Origin: Bradyrhizobium diazoefficiens
GTDB lineage: Bacteria; Pseudomonadota; Alphaproteobacteria; Rhizobiales; Xanthobacteraceae
Direction of reading: 5' to 3'
Assembly (NCBI RefSeq): GCF_018129965.1
Contig: NZ_JAFCKW010000001.1
Location: 496,001 to 560,000 of the forward strand
Length of the DNA: 64,000 nt
The position numbers were made by a program, and so were the translations under genes. Below, piece by piece: positions 1-8,229 of the stretch. How positions within the stretch are numbered: the first letter of the stretch is position 1; every line of letters begins with the position of its first letter. The notes under the pieces were generated by a model. That model had not been told where the DNA came from. It worked only from the letters and a program-made list of their open reading frames with translations, and searched no databases.

Positions 1-1461
1 CGGTTCCGCGACGGCTTTCGACAGCGCATGGCGCGGCTCTTGCCGGAGCTGTCGACGACGCCGATCGGCATCCGTTTCGAGGCGACCCTGCTGCACCGGG
101 AAGGCGACGAGATCCTGATCGAGGCGTCGAGCACCGCGCTTCAGCTCGGCGGGCGCACCGTCATCAACACTTTCGTCAGGGACGTCACCCAGAAGCGCGC
201 CGCCGAGGAGCAGTTGATCCAGGCCCAGAAGATGGAGGCGGTCGGCCAGCTCACCGGCGGCATCGCGCACGAATTCAACAACATGCTCACCGTGATCACG
301 GGCACGATCGAGATTCTCGCAGACGCCGTGAAGGACAACCCGCCGCTCGCGACCATCACCAAGCTGATCAGCGAGGCGGCCGACCGCGGCGCCGCGCTGA
401 CGTCGAGCCTGCTGTCCTTTGCGCGCAAGCAGGCGCTGCAGCCGGCCGATATCGACGTCAACGACCTGCTCGAAGAACTTGCAAAGCTGCTGCTGGCGAC
501 ATTCGACAAGAAGATCGAGATCGTGACGAAGCTTGACGACAAGATCTGGCTGGCCTTCGCCGACCGCGGCCAGTTGAGCTCGGCGCTGCTCAACCTCGCG
601 ATCAACGCCCGCGACGCGATGCTGGACGGCGGCACGCTCACGCTGACGACACGCAACGTCGTGTTCGGCGTCCGCGAAGCCGTCGCAGTCGGCGCCGGCT
701 ATGCCGGCGACTATATCGAGATCGAGATCGCCGATACCGGCACCGGCATTCCGCAGGCGATCCTCGAGCGGATCTTCGATCCGTTCTTCTCGACCAAGGA
801 CGTCGGCAAGGGCACGGGCCTCGGACTCAGCATGGTGTTCGGCTTCGTCAAGCAGTCCGGCGGCGGCATCAAGGTGTCCTCCGCCGAGGGGCGCGGCACG
901 ACCTTCAACATCTACCTGCCCAAGGCCGAGACCAGCACCCTTCGCCCGGCAGGCTACGACGAGCGCAAGGTTGTCGGCGGGACGGAGACCATTCTCTGCG
1001 TCGAGGACGACCGCGACGTTCGTCAGTTCGTCACGGTCCAGCTCCAAAACCTCGGCTACAAGGTGATCCCGGCCGCCAACGCGGCCGAGGCGCTTGCCAT
1101 TGCCGCCGCAGGCACGCCGTTCGACCTGCTCTTCACTGATATCGTGATGGCCGGCGCCTTGAACGGACGGGAGCTCGCCGACGAGATGGTCGCCATGCGC
1201 CCGTCGCTGCGCGTCCTGTTTACGTCGGGCTATGCCCACGACGCCCCGCATGCACCGGGACACGCGACCGTGGGTGCGCCGCTGCTGCCGAAGCCCTACC
1301 GCAAGGCCGAACTCGCGCGCATGCTGCGCCGCTCGCTCGACACCGCCGTCGATGCCGCGGGCGATCCGATCCCGACACCCTATTCGGTTAAGGCCGAGGT
1401 CGAGGGCTTCTTGCGCAAGCAGGTGTCCTCGGAAGGCGACGCGACGCGCTCACGAAGATAG
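1..1461 (+). CDS. Hybrid sensor histidine kinase (5' end outside the window)
   Basis: The frame is open to the first base, so the N-terminus is missing. What remains begins in the last strands of a PAS-like sensor domain and runs through a short coiled linker (KRAAEEQLIQAQKMEAVGQL). The phospho-acceptor motif GGIAHEFNNML marks a HisKA dimerisation domain. An HATPase_c domain follows, with the N box NLAINARDAM, the G1 box DTGTGIP and the GKGTGLGLSMV lid. A C-terminal receiver domain has the acidic pair VEDD and the phospho-acceptor Asp in FTDIVMAG. No membrane segment is visible in the part present. It is presumably a soluble or upstream-anchored hybrid kinase of the PAS-HisKA-HATPase-REC type common in rhizobia. 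The 3' end overlaps the converging AraC-type gene by 12 bp. Signal and target are unknown. Confidence 0.9.
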   Translation, partial: RFRDGFRQRMARLLPELSTTPIGIRFEATLLHREGDEILIEASSTALQLGGRTVINTFVRDVTQKRAAEEQLIQAQKMEAVGQLTGGIAHEFNNMLTVITGTIEILADAVKDNPPLATITKLISEAADRGAALTSSLLSFARKQALQPADIDVNDLLEELAKLLLATFDKKIEIVTKLDDKIWLAFADRGQLSSALLNLAINARDAMLDGGTLTLTTRNVVFGVREAVAVGAGYAGDYIEIEIADTGTGIPQAILERIFDPFFSTKDVGKGTGLGLSMVFGFVKQSGGGIKVSSAEGRGTTFNIYLPKAETSTLRPAGYDERKVVGGTETILCVEDDRDVRQFVTVQLQNLGYKVIPAANAAEALAIAAAGTPFDLLFTDIVMAGALNGRELADEMVAMRPSLRVLFTSGYAHDAPHAPGHATVGAPLLPKPYRKAELARMLRRSLDTAVDAAGDPIPTPYSVKAEVEGFLRKQVSSEGDATRSRR

Positions 1462-2505
1462 GCGGCCTTGGCGCGGCAGGCGTGAGCTGCGCCGCAGCGT
1501 CGCTGATGGCGTCTCCCCGAATTTTTGGCGGTAAGCGCCGGCCATGCGGCCGAGATGGGTGAAGCCGAGCTCGAAGGCCATGTCCGTGATCGAGGCGTCG
1601 GGCGCCGCGCGCGCGAGCCGGGCATGGAGACTGGCCAGGCGCAAATCGAGCAGCATCTGCGAGATCGAGATGCCGAAGTAGCGGCGAAAGCCGAGCTGGA
1701 GCGCGCGGATGCCGATACCCGATGCGCTGGCGAGTTGCGCCAGATCGAGCGGCGCATCGGCATGCGCGGCAAGACAGTCCCGCGCTGCGCGCAGCGCGCG
1801 CGGCAGCCGCTCGGCCTGACCGGCGAACCTCCTGATGGCATCGGACAGGCCATGTCGCTGTCCGGTGAGAATATGGTCGAGTAAGACTTCGCGCCATTGC
1901 GCCATCGCCAGCTCCGTGAGACGGCACGATGGCCCGAGCCGTTCGGCAAGGGTCGTCAGATCTTCGAGCCGCCCCCGGAGCGCGCGCGAGGCTGGCGTGG
2001 TCAGGTCGATCACGGGGTCGAACTCGACCGTGCCGGCCGCCTTGCCCGACAAGGCGGCGGCGCGCTGCTCCACCATGCGGCGGTCCAGCAGAAGAATGAG
2101 CTGTGCGCAGTCGGTCCAAACCATCCGGGTCGGGATGGTGGGCGACAGCAGCGACGCCGTGCGCGCCGGTGCGGTCGTGATCTCGCGGGAGCCTGCGCGA
2201 ATATCGGCCCGCCCCGTGATCGGCATCTGCACGAGGAAGAAGCGGTCGAGGCAGCCGGGATCGATCGTGACCGATCCGCCGTAGGCGACGTAATTGACGG
2301 AGAAGCCGTCGAAGGCCGCGCAATTGTGCCGGGCGGAGAAGCCGGACGCCCGCGCCCGTACCGGCTTCAGATCGTGCGGGCAGAAGATTCGTCCAATCTG
2401 CTCGGCCGCCTCGTCGACATCATGCGTCGTGACGCGGGCGAAGCCCGCGAGCCTTGCGGCACCGGAGCTGCTTGCGCTGATTTCCTGTTCGGCTGCGGAC
2501 ATCAT
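1450..2505 (-). CDS. AraC-family transcriptional regulator with cupin-like N-terminal domain
   Basis: The 351-residue protein has an N-terminal half resembling the AraC-binding-like (cupin_6) domain. Its C-terminal ~100 residues form a double helix-turn-helix of the AraC/XylS type (LDLAQLASASGIGIRALQLG, then a second helix pair ending in GRMAGAYRQKFGETPSATLR). Two ATG codons in tandem (2505 and 2502) could start it. It is divergent from the cupin gene at 2690, with 184 bp between them holding a TATAAT at 2541-2546, so it may control that gene or itself. The stop region overlaps the kinase gene on the other strand. The effector is not predictable. Confidence 0.88.
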   Translation of the reverse strand: MMSAAEQEISASSSGAARLAGFARVTTHDVDEAAEQIGRIFCPHDLKPVRARASGFSARHNCAAFDGFSVNYVAYGGSVTIDPGCLDRFFLVQMPITGRADIRAGSREITTAPARTASLLSPTIPTRMVWTDCAQLILLLDRRMVEQRAAALSGKAAGTVEFDPVIDLTTPASRALRGRLEDLTTLAERLGPSCRLTELAMAQWREVLLDHILTGQRHGLSDAIRRFAGQAERLPRALRAARDCLAAHADAPLDLAQLASASGIGIRALQLGFRRYFGISISQMLLDLRLASLHARLARAAPDASITDMAFELGFTHLGRMAGAYRQKFGETPSATLRRSSRLPRQGRLSS

Positions 2506-2689
2506 CGACCACGCATCGCGTCACGGAATTGTTTTAAGCCTATAATGTTTTCCGGCGCCGCGCCAAGGGCCCAGTCGCAAAAACGTCGTGCAGGCGCGCG
2601 CACGGGTCATGGATTCGTTTTATGGATAGACAGTGGCCGGGGACCGGTCGAAGCTCCATCCCCGCCGGGACCCACGATGGAGGCAAGCC

Positions 2690-3139
2690 ATGACTGCACT
2701 CGAAAAGGGCATTACCGCAAACGGAACGGGGTACGGCGGCAAAACCTGGAATATTCTGGGCCAGGTCTATTTCCCGAAAGCCGTCACCGACTCCACCTTC
2801 GCGTTCGAGACCAACAGCGATCCCGGCCAGTTCGTGCCGGTGCACGTTCACCCCACGCAGGACGAATTCATCCTGGTGCAGGAAGGCGAGCTCGACCTCA
2901 AACTCGACGGCCAGTGGGTCAAGGCAAAAGCCGGCGACCTCGTGCGCATGCCACGCGGCATTCCCCACGGCTATTTCAACAAATCCGACAAGCCGTGCCG
3001 CGCGCTGTTCTGGGTCTCGCCGATGCAGAAGCTCGAGGCGCTGTTCGATCAGCTGCACAATTTGACCGATCCGGCGGAAGTGGTGCGTGTCTCGGCGCTA
3101 CACGAGGTGGATTTCCTGCCGCCCGAGGCCAATGACTAG
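2690..3139 (+). CDS. Cupin-domain protein
   Basis: This is a 149-residue single-domain cupin. The first cupin motif is visible as PVHVHPTQDEFILVQEGEL, with two His and one Glu that could bind a metal. The second motif is DLVRMPRGIPHGYFN. The ATG at 2690 was chosen because a purine-rich GGAGG lies about 7 bases upstream; the longer in-frame extension from 2633 has no such signal and reads through low-complexity sequence. No signal peptide is seen. Such proteins are often dioxygenases, isomerases or ligand sensors, and the substrate cannot be told. The flavin monooxygenase at 3242 lies 102 bp downstream on the same strand. Confidence 0.85.
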   Translation: MTALEKGITANGTGYGGKTWNILGQVYFPKAVTDSTFAFETNSDPGQFVPVHVHPTQDEFILVQEGELDLKLDGQWVKAKAGDLVRMPRGIPHGYFNKSDKPCRALFWVSPMQKLEALFDQLHNLTDPAEVVRVSALHEVDFLPPEAND

Positions 3140-3241
3140 GGCCGCGCCTCCTCCATTTCCGTATTGCCGCAGGTTGAGCGGCCGCCTGCTGCGGCCGAAT
3201 GCGACCGGCTGCTCCCGACATTCATATTCAGCGAGCAAACC

Positions 3242-4735
3242 ATGATCAGCCCAAAGCGTGTCTGCGTGATCGGCGCCGGCGTCTCCGGCCTCGCCGCCGC
3301 AAAGGCCTTTTCCGCCCGGGGTCACCAGGTCACCATCATCGAACGCAGTGCCGATCTCGGCGGCGTCTGGGAGCCGGCGCGCTCCTATCCGGAGGTGCAG
3401 ACACAGAGCCCGAAGGATCTCTACCGCTACACCGATCGCGCCATGCCGGACGCCTATCCGGAATGGCCAACCGGCCCGCAGGTCCATGCCTATCTCGCCG
3501 GCTATGCGAAGCAGTTCGGCCTCGACCGCATGCTACGTCTCAAGACCAGCGTCATGGGCATGGAGCGGCGCGGCGACGGCAAACCGGGCTGGACGCTGGC
3601 GCTGGCGAACAAGGACGGCGCGACCCAGACAGAGGATTTCGACTTCGTCGCCGTCTGCACCGGGCAGTTCAACGAGCCGCGGGAGCTGCACTGCCGCGGC
3701 GAAGACGGCTTTCTGGAGCAGGGCGGACAGATCCTGCACTCATCCCGATACAGCGATGCGTCGCTCGCAAAAGGCCGCCGCGTCGTTGTGCTCGGCGGAT
3801 CGAAATCGGCGACCGACATCGCGGTCAATGCGGTGAAGTCGGGCGCGCGCGAGGTGACGATCGTGATGCGCGAGCCGGTCTGGCGCATCCCCTATTTCAT
3901 CGGCGGGCTGCTGAACTTCAAGCGCATCCTCTACATCCGCGCACAGGAGGAGATGTTTCCGGGCTGGGGCATGAGCGCGATGGCGCGGCTCGCCCATCGC
4001 ATCGCCGCTCCTCTGATCTGGGCGAACTGGCGCGGGCTCGAGAGCCTGTTGAAGGCGCAGCTCAAATTGAACCGGTGCAAGATGGTACCGAAGGAGCGGA
4101 TCGAAGACGGCGTCAACTGCTCGGTACCGATCGCAACGCCGGGCTTCTATTCGATGGTCGCCGACGGCCGCATCAAGGCGGTGTTCGGCAGCTTCGATCA
4201 CTATGAAGGCAACACCATCGTGATGAGCGGCGGCGAGCGCGTCGCCGCCGACGTCGCAGTGCTCGCGATCGGCTACAAGCTCGGCGTGCCCTTCCTGCCG
4301 GCCGCCTATCAGGCAAAGCTGGTCGATGCCGACGGGCAGTACCGGCTCTATCGCCTGATCGCCAATCCCGACCTGCCGGAGATGGGGTTTGTCGGCTTCA
4401 ACTCATCGTTCTGCACCGTGCTCTGCGCCGATCTGGCCGCAAACTGGCTGGTTCGCTATGCCGACGGGCAACTCGCGCGACAACCGACGGCACAGCAGAT
4501 GCGCGACAACATCGAGATGATGCTGCACTTCAAGCGCGTCGAGCGACCGGCCGCCGGCATCTATGGCGGCTTGTGCGTCGCGCCGTATCACTACCGCCAT
4601 TTCGACGAGCTGATGGCCGATATCGGCGCAACGACCTGGAAACGCGGCGGGCTCGCCGGACACTTCCTGCCGCCGGACGCCGATGCCTATGCGAAATTCC
4701 TGACATTGGCGCCGCAGTATCGCGCAGCAGGATGA
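3242..4735 (+). CDS. Flavin-containing monooxygenase (NAD(P)/FAD-dependent)
   Basis: The 497-residue protein has an N-terminal Rossmann FAD site VIGAGVSGLAAAKAF. A second, NADP-binding Rossmann element appears near residue 180 (VVVLGGSKSATDIAVNA). The segment VAVLAIGYK resembles the ATG-containing motif of class B flavoprotein monooxygenases. The stretch ILHSSRYSD lies where the FMO/BVMO fingerprint with HxxxY is expected. The ATG at 3242 starts directly at the FAD fold. Enzymes of this family oxygenate N or S atoms or carry out Baeyer-Villiger reactions, and the substrate is not deducible here. The preceding cupin gene and the AraC-type regulator suggest a small catabolic or detoxification unit. 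Confidence 0.88.
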   Translation: MISPKRVCVIGAGVSGLAAAKAFSARGHQVTIIERSADLGGVWEPARSYPEVQTQSPKDLYRYTDRAMPDAYPEWPTGPQVHAYLAGYAKQFGLDRMLRLKTSVMGMERRGDGKPGWTLALANKDGATQTEDFDFVAVCTGQFNEPRELHCRGEDGFLEQGGQILHSSRYSDASLAKGRRVVVLGGSKSATDIAVNAVKSGAREVTIVMREPVWRIPYFIGGLLNFKRILYIRAQEEMFPGWGMSAMARLAHRIAAPLIWANWRGLESLLKAQLKLNRCKMVPKERIEDGVNCSVPIATPGFYSMVADGRIKAVFGSFDHYEGNTIVMSGGERVAADVAVLAIGYKLGVPFLPAAYQAKLVDADGQYRLYRLIANPDLPEMGFVGFNSSFCTVLCADLAANWLVRYADGQLARQPTAQQMRDNIEMMLHFKRVERPAAGIYGGLCVAPYHYRHFDELMADIGATTWKRGGLAGHFLPPDADAYAKFLTLAPQYRAAG

Positions 4736-4841
4736 GGGCGACGAACCCGACTTTGACTGCGGCGGCGATCTTTGCCTCGCCAGACCCCGCATGTGATGCT
4801 TACGGTCTTCAAAGCCGCCGAATCGGCCCCGGGAGCCCGCA

Positions 4842-5912
4842 ATGCGACCAAGACGCCACGCTGCCGCTGCGGTAACGCTGCTCACCCTGTTCCTGACCTT
4901 GCCTGCCTTCGGACAGGGTGCGCTGACGGCGAAGCAGTCGGAGGCGGTTGCGGCCTACGCGCGCGCGCTCGGCGATTTCGAATCCATCCTCGCCGAACGG
5001 CGCAGGCAGATCGAAGCGAAAGAGCCGCTGCCGAACCTGCCGGGCCAGGCGATCTACCTCGCCCGCGTCGCGGTGATCAGCACCTACAAGGATCTGACCG
5101 ACGCAATGCCGTCGCGGATCGGCCGGCCCAACAAGTTCGAGATCCCGCCGGCCTATTTCGATGCCGACATCGAGCCGCTGATCGACGAATACGGCAAGCT
5201 GTTCGACATCATGGAGGCGCCGCCGGCCGATGCTCAGAACTCGGCGACGCCCTACAAGGACGTCGTCGATCTCGCCGTCGCGATCGCGCGCGCCAAGGGG
5301 CTTGCACCTGTCCACGCCGAGGCCGCCGGCCGCATCAGCGTGGGGCTGTTCTTCGCCGAGACCAACGGCAAGCAGAATGTCCGCAATGCGCGCTCGAATA
5401 CCTATATGGGCAGCTTCCAGACCGGCCCCTCCGAAGACCGCAACGGCCGCAGGAAATGGGAGGCGATCAAATCGGAGATCGCGGCGGCGGATCCCGTGCT
5501 GGGCGCGCGCGACGACAGGGAAGAAGCGCGCGCCCGCGGCACTGACCACCGTTTCAACCACTGGACCAATGTGCGCGACGGCCTGATGAACGCGCATGCA
5601 GACGTCTTCCGCGAGATCCCGGGAATCGTGACAACGCTGCCCGAGCCGATCGACCAGATGAAGCTGTTCGAGCTGATCCAGATCGTGCCAACCCCGACGC
5701 GCGCCGCGCTCAAGTCGGGCGACCTGCTGAATTACCGGGTCTCGAGACCCACCATCATGAAGCATCTGCGCAACAACAGCATCTTCGCGTTCGGACAGGC
5801 CGACCGGGCGCGCAGCTCGGCCAGCTACCGCGAGATCCTCGCCGCGATGTGGCTGTTCAACCGCAAGTTCGAGCGCGCACTGGCGAAATATGCGGAGATC
5901 AGGCAGCGCTGA
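4842..5912 (+). CDS. Exported protein of unknown function
   Basis: The 356-residue product starts with a clear Sec signal peptide (Arg-rich start, hydrophobic VTLLTLFLTLPAFGQG), probably cleaved after residue ~25, so it should be periplasmic. The mature part is mostly alpha-helical by composition. It has a short segment GLFFAETNGKQ followed by TYMGSFQTG that loosely recalls the Glu-containing region of lysozyme-like folds, but I cannot establish homology. It begins 106 bp after the monooxygenase gene on the same strand and converges on the solute-binding protein gene at 5958. I do not recognise the family. Confidence 0.75.
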   Translation: MRPRRHAAAAVTLLTLFLTLPAFGQGALTAKQSEAVAAYARALGDFESILAERRRQIEAKEPLPNLPGQAIYLARVAVISTYKDLTDAMPSRIGRPNKFEIPPAYFDADIEPLIDEYGKLFDIMEAPPADAQNSATPYKDVVDLAVAIARAKGLAPVHAEAAGRISVGLFFAETNGKQNVRNARSNTYMGSFQTGPSEDRNGRRKWEAIKSEIAAADPVLGARDDREEARARGTDHRFNHWTNVRDGLMNAHADVFREIPGIVTTLPEPIDQMKLFELIQIVPTPTRAALKSGDLLNYRVSRPTIMKHLRNNSIFAFGQADRARSSASYREILAAMWLFNRKFERALAKYAEIRQR

Positions 5913-5957
5913 AAGACTGGCTGCAATCTCGACCGGACGCAGCCATCTTGCGGCGCC

Positions 5958-6749
5958 CTACTCCGTCCGGATCGGCGTGTCCTTCAGCCCGTTGTTGTCA
6001 TAGGCCTTGCGCAACAAGCCGTTGGTCGTGGCGTCCGTCATAAACTTCGTGACGAACGCCAGCGACTGGCTGTGGCCCAGCGGGACGGCCACGGCGGTCA
6101 CCGTCTTCTTGAAGGTCTCGTCCAGCACCCTCGTGCCTGGAATGGCCAGCGCCATCTTGTTGAGCTGATCGCGTGACAGCGCGAAGGCGTCGATCTCGCC
6201 GCTCTTCAGCAGGCCGAAGATCTCGTCATAGGTCTGATAGCCGGTGACCTTTGCGTTCTTCAGATGCGCGATCGCGCCGCGCATGGTGGTGGTGGCGTTG
6301 ACGGCGGCGACCTTGATGCCGGGCTGATCCAGCGTGGCGAAATTGGTGACGCTCGAGCCGGACTTGACGATGTAGGTGGCATCGGCCACCTCGTAGATCG
6401 GTCCGAACGACATCTTCGTCTCGCGCTCGGGATCCTTTGGGAGCCAGGTGACGTCCCAGCTGCCCTTGCCAGCCGCGTCGGTGATTTGCCCGGAATTTTG
6501 ATGCACGACATATTCGACGGGGACGCCGAGCTGCGCCGCCATCTCCCTGCCGAGATCGACGGGCACGCCGGCATAGCCGGCTTCGGTCTTGGTCGACCAG
6601 AACGCGCCGCCCGCCGGGCTGATCGCGATCGCGACCCGCAGCCTGCCGGTCGGCGCGATCTCGTCCTTGAGGCCGTCGGCTAGCGCGGGCATGGCGACCG
6701 CCGCGGCGAGAACGAGGCCGACGAGGGCCGACCGGAGGGACGTGGGCAT
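5958..6749 (-). CDS. Periplasmic solute-binding protein, family 3
   Basis: The 263-residue product has a signal peptide (LVGLVLAAAVAMPALA, cleavage before DGLKDE). The body is like the SBP_bac_3 family that serves polar amino-acid ABC transporters, with the opening motif PTGRLRVAIAISPAGGAFW and the hinge segment GYAGVPVDLGREMAAQLG. No permease or ATPase gene is adjacent, so it is an orphan in this window. It may work with a transporter encoded elsewhere, or act as a signalling binding protein. It is divergent from the RND efflux pair, with 261 bp between its start and the likely start of the next gene. Confidence 0.88.
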   Translation of the reverse strand: MPTSLRSALVGLVLAAAVAMPALADGLKDEIAPTGRLRVAIAISPAGGAFWSTKTEAGYAGVPVDLGREMAAQLGVPVEYVVHQNSGQITDAAGKGSWDVTWLPKDPERETKMSFGPIYEVADATYIVKSGSSVTNFATLDQPGIKVAAVNATTTMRGAIAHLKNAKVTGYQTYDEIFGLLKSGEIDAFALSRDQLNKMALAIPGTRVLDETFKKTVTAVAVPLGHSQSLAFVTKFMTDATTNGLLRKAYDNNGLKDTPIRTE

Positions 6750-6873
6750 GTCATGCTCTCCTCACCTTTTCTTCTTATCGTCTTGTCTTCTCGTCGTCCG
6801 AGCTTGTTCGGACCGCGCCGCCTGCCAGGGCGGCCAAACTAATTGTGGTCGATCGTGCGCGTGATGAAAAGCC

Positions 6874-6889
6874 GTTTGTCATGACAAAC
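6874..6889. promoter_or_regulatory. 16-bp perfect palindrome, candidate operator for the RND efflux operon
   Basis: The sequence GTTTGTCATGACAAAC equals its own reverse complement. It lies between the divergent solute-binding protein gene and the RND adaptor gene, about 120 bases upstream of the adaptor start. Size and symmetry are typical of TetR-, MarR- or GntR-type operators. No regulator gene is adjacent, so the binding protein is unknown. Confidence 0.45.
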
Positions 6890-7010
6890 CTGTAAAGCGC
6901 ACAGCGCCGTTTGCGGTGCAAGGTCGGCGACTGCCATGGCTATGGTGTTCCACGGCCGGGTATTTGTTGATAGCCTGCCGCACGGACAGACACACATCGG
7001 GGGCAACCGA

Positions 7011-8204
7011 ATGACCTGCGCGAATCCTGCATCTCTCGCACAACGTCATGGAGCGCGGAGACAGGTCGGGCGAGCCTTCGCCGCCCTGGCGGCCCTGGCC
7101 GCCCTCACGGGCTGCGAAGACAAGAACACCTTCGTGGCGCCGCCGCCGCCCAAGGTGGACGTCGCGACGCCGGTGCAGCGCCCGGTGACGCGCTATGTCG
7201 AGGCCACGGGCAACACCGCGCCGGTCAAGAATGTCGATCTCGTGGCGCGTGTGCAGGGCTTCCTGCAATCGATCGACTACCAGGACGGCACCTTCGTCAA
7301 GCAAGGCACCCAGCTATTCACGATCGAGCCCGAGACCTACAAGCTGAAGCTCGAGCAGGCACAGGCGGCGGAAGCCGGCGCACAAGCCTCGCTGCGGCAG
7401 GCGGAAGCCGATTTCAAGCGGCAGAGCGATCTGGTGCAGCGCCAGGCGGTGTCGCAGGCAACCCTCGACAATTCGACATCGGCTCGCGAGAACGCCCAGG
7501 CCAACCTCCAGCAGGCCCAGGCCAACACCAAGCTCGCCGAGGTGAACTACGGCTACACCAAGGTGAGCGCGCCCTTCGACGGCGTCGTCAGCGCCCATAT
7601 GGTCTCCGTCGGCGAGCTGGTCGGCGTGTCCTCGCCGACCCAGCTCGCGACCATCGTCGCGATGGACCCGATCTACGTAAACTTCACCGTCAACGAGCAG
7701 GACGTGCTGCGGATTCGCGCCGAGGCGGCGCGCCGCGGGCTGACGGGCGCCGACCTCAAGCAATTCCCGATCGAGATCGGTCTGCAGACCGAGACCGGCT
7801 TTCCGCACGAGGGCAAGCTCGACTACGTCGCGCCGACCATCAATCAGTCGACCGGTACACTGGCGGTGCGCGGCCTCGTGCCCAACGACAAGCGGGTGCT
7901 GCTGCCCGGCTATTTCGTCCGCGTCCGCGTGCCCTTCAGCCGGGACAAGGACTCGCTCCTCGTCCCCGATACCGCACTCGGCAGCGACCAGGGCGGCCGC
8001 TATCTGCTGGTCGTCAATGGCGACAATATCGTCGAGCAGCGCAAGGTGCAGATCGGCCCTCTCGACAACGGGTTGCGCGTGATCGAGAGCGGCCTGAAGC
8101 CTGAAGACCGCGTGGTGATCGCCGGGCTGCTGCGCGTGATCCCGGGCCAGAAGATCGACCCGCAGGTGACGAAGATCGGCCAGCCGCAAGCGTCTGCCAA
8201 GTGA
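7011..8204 (+). CDS. RND efflux periplasmic adaptor (membrane fusion protein), lipoprotein
   Basis: The product is 397 residues from the ATG at 7011, chosen because it puts an N-terminal signal just before a lipobox (ALAALTGCED, Cys about residue 34). A longer reading from 6936 adds 25 residues before the signal. The family hallmarks follow: a lipoyl/barrel-sandwich half near RVQGFLQSIDYQDGTFVKQG, a long Gln/Ala-rich coiled-coil hairpin (about residues 110-175), and a second half-motif KVSAPFDGVVSAHMVSVGELV. It would link the inner-membrane pump encoded 25 bp downstream to an outer-membrane channel not found in this window. A 16-bp palindrome upstream may be its operator. Confidence 0.93.
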   Translation: MTCANPASLAQRHGARRQVGRAFAALAALAALTGCEDKNTFVAPPPPKVDVATPVQRPVTRYVEATGNTAPVKNVDLVARVQGFLQSIDYQDGTFVKQGTQLFTIEPETYKLKLEQAQAAEAGAQASLRQAEADFKRQSDLVQRQAVSQATLDNSTSARENAQANLQQAQANTKLAEVNYGYTKVSAPFDGVVSAHMVSVGELVGVSSPTQLATIVAMDPIYVNFTVNEQDVLRIRAEAARRGLTGADLKQFPIEIGLQTETGFPHEGKLDYVAPTINQSTGTLAVRGLVPNDKRVLLPGYFVRVRVPFSRDKDSLLVPDTALGSDQGGRYLLVVNGDNIVEQRKVQIGPLDNGLRVIESGLKPEDRVVIAGLLRVIPGQKIDPQVTKIGQPQASAK

Positions 8205-8229
8205 TCTGCCAAGTGAGGGGCGGCCTGTC

